In this document: positions 1 through 9,488 of the stretch, in pieces | Layout of the letters: the number at the start of each line of letters is the position of its first letter | Numbering within the stretch: position 1 is the first letter of the stretch | Source: Glandiceps talaboti | Taxonomy: Eukaryota; Hemichordata; Enteropneusta; Spengelidae | NCBI RefSeq assembly: GCF_964340395.1 | Contig: NC_135561.1 | Span: 1,288,501-1,302,500 of the forward strand | Direction: 5' to 3' | Length of the DNA: 14,000 nucleotides | The notes under the pieces: model-generated | What the model was told of the DNA's origin: nothing | The model's database searches: none | The model's input: the letters and a program-made list of their open reading frames with translations, nothing else | Program-made: the position numbers and the translations under genes

Positions 1-680
1 TTGACTACCAGAGTAACTGAAGGTTCGACTACCAGGGTAGTGAATGATTCTAGAGGTGTAACACACAGTTAGGATGTAGAAGCAAACATGTACATTGTGT
101 TGCACGTTGCTCATCAGTAGGAAAGTATACAAGCAACTGAAGTCATTAAAATTATCAAGTTCACATGGAATTGTTTCTACTACACTGTTAAAGAATAGCA
201 GTGTTCTTCACCTGTCAATATGATTCAATATATACAAGATCCTTCTGTGTTATTGTGTCTTTGTTATTGCTAGTTTGGCATTCAAATGTCTACTCTTACG
301 TAAAAAATCTGTGTCACACAAGTGAAATGCAACACTAATCTCGTTTCCACTGTAATACTAACTAGATTGTTCTCAGAACACCTTATGACTGTTAAAATTC
401 ATACAAATCTGGCAAACCAATTAATTTGGTTAAAATCATACAAGTACAACAATAATTTGTACAAATACAAAGATTCCTACACGTGATGTAGTACCTTTGA
501 TTTTATTAGATATACATAATGCATAATGTTTGCTGTTTTATCACAAAATCTAGCCTAACAGAAAATGTACTAATAACTTGATTTTTTGTACAAGGTCACA
601 AGGTCACACAATACTGTCACTTTGAAGCAGTAGCTCAAATAAAACAAAACTATAAATAAACACTCTGTGTCTTGTCCAAT
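1..680 (+). other. Intergenic; possible 3' UTR of a plus-strand neighbour
   Basis: There is no credible reading frame. The stretch is AT-rich, with two AATAAA signals on the plus strand (638-643 and 655-660). A TG-rich tract (CTGTGTCTTGT) follows directly, the order expected at a polyadenylation site. This would fit a gene converging on unc45 whose coding part lies before the window. It also contains AGGTCA CA AGGTCA (593-606). Weak evidence; it could be plain intergenic DNA. Confidence 0.25.
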
Positions 681-683
681 TTT

Positions 684-845
684 AATTTGAATGATTCATT
701 TGTGAAATCAGTTGGCGACATCATATTTGAATGATTCTTTTCTGAAATCTGTAGACATCTTAATTTGAATGATTCATTTCTGAAATCTGTAGGCGACATA
801 TTAATTTGAATTATTCATTTCTGAAATCTATAGACATCTTAATTT
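684..845. repeat. Tandem repeat of about 40 bp, four copies in alternating pairs
   Basis: The core TTGAATGATTCATTTCTGAAATCTGTAG recurs, with ATTTGA starting at 685, 725, 763 and 804. Copies 1 and 3 end in GGCGACAT and copies 2 and 4 in AGACATCTT, so the true unit is a dimer of about 79 bp present twice. Confidence 0.8.
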
Positions 846-904
846 TGACATAATGGACATACAAGTGTGCAATAATATTCATCTCCCCAATCCCCCTCTA
901 CAGC

Positions 905-1075
905 ATATTTCACAAATCATCTCCTTGAAACCTTATCCGTTGAAATTTCCCACTCATTGAGATTTTCAAATCAAGACTAAAGACATACCTTATCAAGAGA
1001 GCTTATTTCTGACAGTACCTATGGTAAAGTGCCAGCGAGTATCATTTGATGGATACTAGGCGCTATATAAATCTC
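905..1075 (+). mobile_element. 3' end of a non-LTR retrotransposon (LINE), truncated
   Basis: At 944-1012 a frame ends FKSRLKTYLIKRAYF then TGA. This resembles the terminal residues of reverse transcriptases of many CR1/L2-like LINEs (an FKxxLKTYLFxxAF pattern). A short 3' UTR follows, ending in GGCGCTATATAAAT, a familiar LINE/SINE tail, and then a pentamer microsatellite, as expected of elements ending in short repeats. Upstream residues are broken by stops, so it is a dead 5'-truncated copy. The clade is tentative. Confidence 0.5.
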
Positions 1076-1077
1076 TC

Positions 1078-1253
1078 TATCATATCATATTACATTATAT
1101 CATATCATATCATATCATATCATATCATATCATATCATATCATATCACATTATATCATATCATCTCATCTCATATATCATATCATATCATATATCACATT
1201 ATATCATATCATCTCGTATCATATATCACATCATATCACATCATATATCATTG
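1078..1253. repeat. (ATCAT)n pentanucleotide microsatellite
   Basis: About 175 bases of near-perfect CATAT/ATCAT pentamers with a few CATCT and CACAT interruptions, directly following the LINE tail. A 74-codon Ile/Ser/Tyr frame across it is an artefact of the repeat. Confidence 0.9.
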
Positions 1254-1418
1254 GAAAGCATATGCAATAAAAGTTCATTATTATCATTACTTCAAAAAGC
1301 TTCCCTTCATACAATATTTTGAACCTCACAACTTTGGTATCTCTGATTACATTAATAATATTTGATATTGTTAAATTGTATCCACACTGAAAATGTTGAC
1401 ATGGTACAAAACACGTCT
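1254..1418. other. AT-rich intergenic spacer
   Basis: No gene, RNA or repeat is recognised. AATAAAAGTTCATTATTATCA follows the microsatellite and may be part of the LINE tail. Confidence 0.4.
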
Positions 1419-1498
1419 GTAGTAGTATTTGGTGAAGTGAGAGATGAACACACAGTAGTAGTTTTTGGTGAAGTGACAGATAAACACAAAGTAGTAGC
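1419..1498. repeat. 36-bp tandem repeat, 2.2 copies
   Basis: GTAGTAG starts at 1419, 1455 and 1491, with TTTGGTGAAGTGA(G/C)AGAT between. Confidence 0.8.
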
Positions 1499-1499
1499 C

Positions 1500-1825
1500 T
1501 ACAAAATTGTTTATTTGGAATTCACATAATGTGTTCCACTACAACAAAAGTCCTATATTGCATCAGATTGCCATGGCAACAATAACATTTCAGTTCTCTA
1601 TCTCTACATATGTGCACATTGTACATAAAGACACTGTTGGTAGCACCATGGCCCATGTGATATGGTAGATTGCATCTAAAGGATAATTTTATTGAAACCA
1701 AAAGTCCCTAAAATCACTCAAAACTTTGCTGTATGGAAGTTTGTTCCTGGTTCTTCTTAAATAATTAAAAAGAAATTTGGGATTCACAGTATTGTTTTCA
1801 AGGAAATCTTCAATCTCTTATATAG
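1500..1825. other. Intergenic, nothing recognised
   Basis: AT-rich single-copy-looking sequence. No reading frame with family resemblance, no RNA gene and no clear element termini on either strand. Confidence 0.5.
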
Positions 1826-2232
1826 TGAACACAGTATTTGGTGGCCATATTGGATTTTATTTTCCCATAGAGTTAAACAGTATTTGGCGGCCATATTGGA
1901 TTTTATTTTCCCACAGATTGAACAGTATTTGGTGACCATATTGGGTTTTATTTTACCAGAGTTAAACAATATTTGGTGGCCATATTGGGTTTTATTTTCC
2001 CATATATTGAACACAGTATTTGGTGGCCATATTGGATTTTATTTTCCCCATAGATTGAACACACTATTCAGTGGCCATATTGGATTTTATTTTCCCATAG
2101 AGTGAACACACTATTCGGTGGCCATATTGGATTTTATTTTCCCCAAAGATTGAACACACTATTTGGTGGCCATATTGGATTTTATTGTCCCATAGAGTGA
2201 ATACACTATTTGGTGGCCATATTGGCTGCTAA
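1826..2232. repeat. Minisatellite of about 46 bp, nine copies
   Basis: CCATATTGG (or CCATATTGGG) starts at 1845, 1891, 1936, 1980, 2027, 2075, 2122, 2170 and 2217, a period of 44-48 bp. The unit is roughly GAACACAGTATTTGGTGG, CCATATTGGATTTTATTTTC and CCATAGATT. Frames on both strands (1784-2105) are repeat artefacts. It lies just past the unc45 polyadenylation region. Confidence 0.95.
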
Positions 2233-2369
2233 AATGACCACATTTTGGTATCATTTTGACTTCTATTTAAAAATGTGTACAGTGACCATAGATTTTTAAA
2301 ATCAATTTCACCTGCAAATAGGTTGGATTCATCTTAAATAAAGTAACAGCAAAACTTTAATTAAAGAGT

Positions 2370-2643
2370 TTATTTCTGAGGTGCATTCTCCACTTGTACA
2401 TTCATTCCTAGCATCTACATACGATACACACAATTTAGAAATTATTGCCCAGTTGTTTCTATCAATCTGATGGCAGTACATGAAGTGATTATCCTCTCCA
2501 AGATAATTTCTACAAGTGTGATGGCAGTACATTAAGAATTCAAAACTATTGACCATAATCCTACAAGATGGCTTCCAACCACTCAAGAGAACAAGTACAT
2601 ATTGTCATGGAAACAGAGGATGACGGAAAATTGAAAGCTTTTT
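2370..2643 (-). other. unc45 3' UTR with AATAAA
   Basis: The only AATAAA on the minus strand close after the stop is at 2375-2370, about 270 bases downstream. Cleavage would then fall near 2345-2360. A short internal direct repeat (TGATGGCAGTACAT on the plus strand) occurs twice, near 2468 and 2519. No transcript evidence is available from sequence alone. Confidence 0.55.
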
Positions 2644-2907
2644 TTATGATTGGCCAGTTGGTTTAATTAATTCATGTTTTGTTGCTGACTCCAATGCCTT
2701 CAATGCCATTTCTTGGATGTGTTTTTTCTCGGGAGTTGTATCTTTAGATTTGACGATTAGGATCTCTAGTAATGGGCTTTCTATCATTTTTGTAGCAAGA
2801 CCTTTGTCATTCTCAATCATGTTGGCGACAATGTAAACACCTCGATGCTGGATATCCATGTTATCACACAGACAAAGTCGTTGTAGGATTTCTAACCAGG
2901 ATTTTAC
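2644..2907 (-). CDS. unc45: unc45 coding exon 17, C-terminus and stop (residues 834-920)
   Basis: The acceptor TTTTTTTCCACAG is followed by [26 protein letters not shown] and [10 protein letters not shown], then ends [10 protein letters not shown] and TAA at 2646-2644. Vertebrate UNC45 ends in the same way ([19 protein letters not shown]), so the C-terminus is complete and not truncated. Confidence 0.97.
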   Translation of the reverse strand, partial: VKSWLEILQRLCLCDNMDIQHRGVYIVANMIENDKGLATKMIESPLLEILIVKSKDTTPEKKHIQEMALKALESATKHELIKPTGQS

Positions 2908-4497
2908 CTGTGGAAAAAAACACAAGGTGAGTGAGAGATTTATGCATGAAAAATTGTTTGGACAAAATGTCTCTGGTTCAAAAAAGAAAAGGTTGAAAAC
3001 AGCCTGTGTTTTGAGATTGACCTTTCATTCAAATCTTCACATTTCTAAACTTGTGAAGGAAAAAAGACAGTTACAACTTGTTCATTCATGGTTTAAGTTG
3101 ATGCAATATTTGCACAGACAAAGGTGCACAAGATTGGGAAATATGTGGGTTTCATTATGTACACACAACACACGGCAGTCTAGGAAGTAGTCAACGAAAT
3201 GAGTGTAAATCAACTTCATAAGTTCCTAAAACTTTTCATAAATAATCAAAAATGGAATAAGTAAAACTCTTTGAATTATTCAAGAATGTTATCAGCATTT
3301 GATAGGAAATAGTTGGGAAAGTGTGATTTTCAAAATGTGCTACGTAACAACAGTACTGAACAATTCTGACCACACTTCTGCCCAAAACATCTTGTTGAAT
3401 AGCGCCACCTAGTGGTCAAACTATACAACCTTTCGTCTTTCCAATAATCAGGCCAAAACATATAGCATTGAAGTGTATGCAACTATAATTAAAGTCATTA
3501 ATACAGAGAAAGAAATAAGCACAGTTTACAAAATGGTTGTTTGGGATTTCAACAATGAATTCATCTTGATTTCATTGGAACGAGGATGATAAAATTGTTA
3601 CTCTTGTATTCTATGATAACTCACGGTTGTGATCTTCTTGCAGGCAATGTCGTTGTGAGATAAGTATGCCAATGCACCAGCTGATGCCAGAACCAAGGCT
3701 TCATCTTCTTCTCCAGCTAGTACTGTCATTAACTTCACTTTGTCATTATCACCTAGATAGGTTTCAAATGCCTACAAGACATATAGATTTCATGTTCACA
3801 TTACTGATACACTAAACTTGCAATGCCCATTTTATGACTTGATAGTTATTAATATTGTGAAATATATGAGAATTTAAAATATCTACAAAGAGTACACATT
3901 TTACATTGAGACATTCTACTTTCCACTTTCCACCATTAACAATTTTATTTAACTCTGCAGCAGTTATTTGTCCTTGTATCAAAATAGGTCATCACACTTT
4001 GTAACACTTACTATAATTGGCTACTTTACCTGGTCATTCATTACCATATTACACTATATAACATCTACTATCATTGGCTACTTTACCTGGTCATTCATTA
4101 CCATATTACACTATATAACATCTACTATCATTGGCTACTTTACCTGGTCATTCATTACCATATTACACTATGCAACATCTACTATCATTGGCTACTTTAC
4201 CTGCTAATTCATTACCATATTACACTATATAACATCTACTATCATTGGCTACTGTACCTGTTCATTCATTACCATATTACATACACACTCTGCGGCAGCT
4301 CTTCGTATCATATCATGGTCTTCAAATAAATAATTCTCAATCGATGGCAGTCCCTTTTCTTTCAGAATTCTTGTCCTATTCACAGAAATGAATCAATAAC
4401 ACAGAGTCAACAAGATTTCTGTACATCAATGTAATGACTTCAGACTGACAGGTATTTGTAGATTATGTCATTGTGGTGTTAATACACACACACACAG

Positions 4498-4528
<31 letters not shown>

Positions 4529-4590
4529 TACACACACATACATACATACACATACATACATACATACATACATACATACATACACACACA

Positions 4591-4624
<34 letters not shown>

Positions 4625-4705
4625 CACACATACATACACACATACATACATACATACATACATACATACATACATACATACATACACACACATACATACA
4701 TACAC

Positions 4706-4736
<31 letters not shown>

Positions 4737-6831
4737 TACACACACACATACACATACACACATACACACATACACCTTTTAATCCAAGTTGTTCCTCAAT
4801 ACATAGTTTCATAGTTTAACAAACTGGATGGCAGGGAGACATTGTTTTACCCTCAAGAAGTCACTCGTACAAAGTCTGTGGGGGGGGGGGGTCCTTACCT
4901 GACAGAGTCACTCATTTGTGCTAGGTTGGTTAAAGCCATAAGACCTTCAAAGTTCTGTAGACCAGTATTTTCAATTCCTAGTAGATTTATCAATGGACGA
5001 ACTATTTCTAGAGACTAAACATCAAGAAACAAGAATTTACAATATTGAATTTTGTGATTGAAAGAAAAGTTTAATGCAATTTATTGGATTACCAATACAG
5101 ATAAATTCCATGATAAATTAACATATATGTTGTTTCATGGTCTGAGGTGGTACAAACTATTTATTTCTTTGTATATTTGCGGGACAGTGATAGATTATTG
5201 ACCACAATTATACATGCTTTAGCAAGTACAGTACAATGTATATCAAAAATAAGAACAAAAAATAGTACATTTAAAAAGATATTTGAACTATGTACATACC
5301 CTTTGTCCAGGGAAGGCTATCTCAGGATTATTAGTTATTGCTATCTTAGCAAGTGCTTGGGCAGCTAGTAATTTTCCTCTTTTGAATCCACTGGTAGCTA
5401 AACCAATACAGGCTTTAGCCCCTCCCTGTGCTATGACCAAACCACGATTTTCTTGCTCCTCAACCAATGCTAAAAATACCCTACAATGACAAAGGAAAAC
5501 AAATTTCTGATAAAACATGATGACATGACAACATAAAAGTGAAGACGCTCTAACATAACACAAAGTCACAGAAAATTACAGTAAAAAAATGTTGAAATGA
5601 AACATTACTTACCCTGCTAAAAGTTCTTTGACAGAATCGCTATCCGTTTTACTCATTACAATTAAAGCAGGCACAATCCCATTAGCCAACAAGGTCTTCA
5701 CTCTTTTCTTCACAAATTCTGGTTCATCCTGTTACCATAGAAACAAAACAAACACTATTTAGCCTAATTTCATGAACTAATAAATACATTCATTCAGTTA
5801 CTCCAACAAACAAATAAGAAACTGCACATGTTATAAGGTATTCATCAATATATTTCTTGTTACATTTTGTCAAATGAAGTAAACTAAGATTCCACCATAC
5901 AGACATCAAATAAAGTAAACTAAGATGCCACCATACAGACATCAAATGCAGAGATCAAAATATTGGTGCCCACATGTCTGTGTCTAGTTGCTGTATGTTG
6001 TAATGGTTTATTTCATTTAGACTAAACATAGTCAGAAATGACTACCTTGCTATCTTAAACTTTCAATGTATAGAATGTATAGTCTTTTATTGGTTGATTG
6101 TATTAAACAGAACCAGTTAACAATAACCTGTAAAACACTGTATCATGTCTAAATAACATGTTTGTATTTTGCCAATTGCAAGTGATAGTTAAAATATGCT
6201 TATATTTCAAACACAGCAGAACCAGTGACGTAAATACGCGTTGTTGTTACATAACATGTATTGTCTTGGCATTGAAAGACCAGGGTATAAATTCCATATT
6301 TTTGGTTTATGCATTTTCAAAAACATGTCAAATTCTATCAATTGTAAGGTATCCTGTTATCATTACCCACCTTGGGATGGTCCTCTGGTACATGTTGCTT
6401 AGAAAACCTAGCGAGATCTATGAGTTCTTGTGGTGGTTTTTCTTTCTCCAAACTATTCACCATATTTACAAACACTGAAACAATGCCAAAATACATCGAG
6501 GCATCTGCTTTCTGTGAACAAAATAAATCAAGATAAATAAAAGAATATTATAAACAGATTTCAATTCTAAACTCAATATAATTAAAAATAACTTATTCTC
6601 AATGTAACTTTGTCTTTAGTCTACCATGAAGACATGTTGGGAATTAGAATTTCAACACTTTTATGACTTATCACTTCAATAAATTAATTTATGAGAGTTC
6701 ATCGGGTAAATTTTATTTCCAGGACTTTTTAGGAGAACTTTGAAATTTAATGAACTTATATGGACTCACAAGTGTAATGAACCCTACTGTATCTATGCCA
6801 ATCAATCAATCAATTAATCAATCAATCAATT

Positions 6832-6873
<42 letters not shown>

Positions 6874-6879
6874 CCAATT

Positions 6880-6925
<46 letters not shown>

Positions 6926-9400
6926 CCAATCAACCAATCAATCAATCAACCAACCAACCACAGGTGGGGTAATTATTTTACAGAAGAATTAAATGTAAAC
7001 AGTACAAGTCACAAAACTGAATTGTTTGTAATGAATAAACACAGCTATTCCAAAATAGATATGGGTATGTGTACAAAGGTAAAAGAAAGGTGATTTATTG
7101 TATTACCTTGGCAACGTCAATGATAGCTAATATGGCTTCTTTATCTTCACACAGTGCTTCTTTGACATCAGCGTCTAGCGTCAAATACGCCATGCCTTCC
7201 GCAGCCCATTTACGAATATCAAGATCTTTCTTAGCACTGACTAGAAATCTATAACAGAGCAAATGTTACTTTAACTACTGATAAATGACAATGTAAACAA
7301 AATTTAGATTAATTTAAATAAGAGAGAATAAACCAGTGGAAAAGTGCATGAAAAGTACCCTAATCAAAATCAGAAACATGGGCAAAGGGTTAGTGAGGCC
7401 ACCTTGGAATCTACAGGTTGCAGGTTTGAGACCCATTGTTGCCATTTGTTTCTGAGTGGCTAAAGTCCTTGGGCAAGATTTGAGTGGGGGAGGGGGGGGG
7501 GGCATTGGGGTCTTTTGTATATTATGTAAATTTCTCCTCTAAAACAAACTTTTTGAGCATCTTTAAATACTGACTACGTTTCCGTAGTGTGGGAGTCGGA
7601 GGTACAGGCAGGTGTGTGTGTGTGTGTGTGCGCGTGCGTGCGCGCGCACGTGTATGCGTGTGTGTGTGTAAATAGGAAAAATACTGTGGTTTGTCTGTAC
7701 AATACTTACTTTCTGATTTCGACAGCCAATCTGACTGAGGAGCCTTCAGCAAAAGTCTGTATACTAGCATCTGATCCACCATAACTACCTAATTTACATA
7801 AACCAACTAGCGCCCTCACACGGACTCTTTCTGCAGTTTTAGTGTCTTTGTATAACTCTTTCAGGATGGGTACACCAGCAGCCAGGGTACCTTTGCAGTA
7901 TTTCGATTGGTTTGTTGAATGAATTATTGCTTCAGTGGCTACAACCTAATAGAAAGAACAGTGGACTGTTTGATGATTGATGTGATGGTGGTGGTAGAGG
8001 TCTTTTGTAAATTTATGCTCAGAAATAAAGGTCTTTTTTGAGCATCCCTCGTTACTGCCTAGGTTTCCGTAGTGTGGGACTCAGAGATGTATGTATTTGC
8101 TTGTTTGTTGGCTTATTCACTAGCTTGTTTGTTTGTTTGTTGTGTGAATATTCGCTTCAATAGCTAATACTTGTACATAGGATGAAGAATAGTGAACAAG
8201 TTGTTTGTTTGTTTGTACGTTTGTTGGTTTCTTCACTAGTTTATTTGTTGTTTGTTAAGTGATAAATTGCTTCTGTAGATAAAACTTAAATGAAGAACAG
8301 TCAACTATTTATGTTTGTACATTTGTTGACTCATTCACTAGTTGTTTCTTTGTTTGTTTACTTAATTATTGTTGCTATGGTCTTTCATCTCTACTGGCTA
8401 TCACAGAATCCATAACTTTTAAGACTCCTTAACTTACCTGTAACCTTTCATCTCTACTGGCTGTCATGGAAACCATGACTTCTAAGACTCCCTTTCTAGT
8501 CAACATATCACCACCCACATCATATGGACCTTGTAAAAGAGCTGAGATTGTTGTAAGGGCTTCCATGTTAGACTCCATATTATTATGGCCAAATCGCTCC
8601 CTAGAAATAAGATAAAAAATGCACATACTATGTTGTTACTTTATTAATACAACATAGGTACAGCTTTCAATGAGCAAGACTAGTGACTAAGAGTGGACAA
8701 GCATGAAAATTGACATCAAGGTCAAAGGTCAAATAGCATGGCACCAGCATCTGAACAGTTCTCCAAAAAATATTATTTACCCAGCATTTTTTTTGGTTAT
8801 TTATGTCACTTTTTGTTTTAAGAATGTAACATACCTAAAATCTTATGAGTCTAAAATCTCATGAATTTAAAATCTTAAAAGCTTGAAAGTTGCTCTTACC
8901 GGTTTAAAATCTTACGAGTTGACCTTACGGATTTAAAATCTTACAAGTTGACCTTACAGGTTTAAAATCTTCCGAGTAAAATCTGAATCTAGAATCTTGA
9001 AAAGTTGCTCTTTAGAGTTTAAAATCTTACGTGATAAATTTATGGCACAATTCTCTGTAGTATTCTCTCTTCTTATCTCCTCCCATTTCATCATACATGA
9101 GATTAAACAAAACAGAGCAATGCATTCTGGTATTGGCAGTGATAGGAAGTCTCTTCAAATCAGGAACTTGACAGGCTACATGAAGTAGTTTATTTAAACC
9201 TGACGAATAAAATAAAATATCATTTTAGTAATTGTGGACTGGCATGAATACTGAGATTAAGGTCATGGGTCAAAAATCTCTGCTGTTGGGGAAAGTGATA
9301 TTGAACTAAATCTGTAACTGCACACACTACTTGTAATAAATCTGTATAAATTATTGTCCAATAAATGACAATTTATTACATAAATTAACAGTTTTGAACA

Positions 9401-9488
<88 letters not shown>

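Noticed and set aside
1845-2226. CArG boxes (serum response factor) in the 46-bp satellite
   Set aside because: CCATATTGG has five, not six, A/T bases between CC and GG, so it does not meet CC(A/T)6GG.
2329-2586. 85-codon minus-strand frame after the unc45 stop
   Set aside because: It lies in the 3' UTR with no family resemblance and overlaps the poly(A) signal.
3968-4207. Plus-strand frame with 19-residue repeats resembling a membrane protein
   Set aside because: Artefact of the 57-bp exon 15 donor repeat read antisense.
4463-4814. Four overlapping long frames rich in Cys/Val/Tyr or Thr/His
   Set aside because: They are translations of the CA/CATA microsatellite in all frames; low complexity, no start context, inside an intron.
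5147-5489. Plus-strand frames opposite exon 13
   Set aside because: Shadows of the real minus-strand exon.
7386-7433. A functional tRNA gene
   Set aside because: A and B box-like motifs exist, but no cloverleaf arms or anticodon stem can be paired. It continues into a SINE body.
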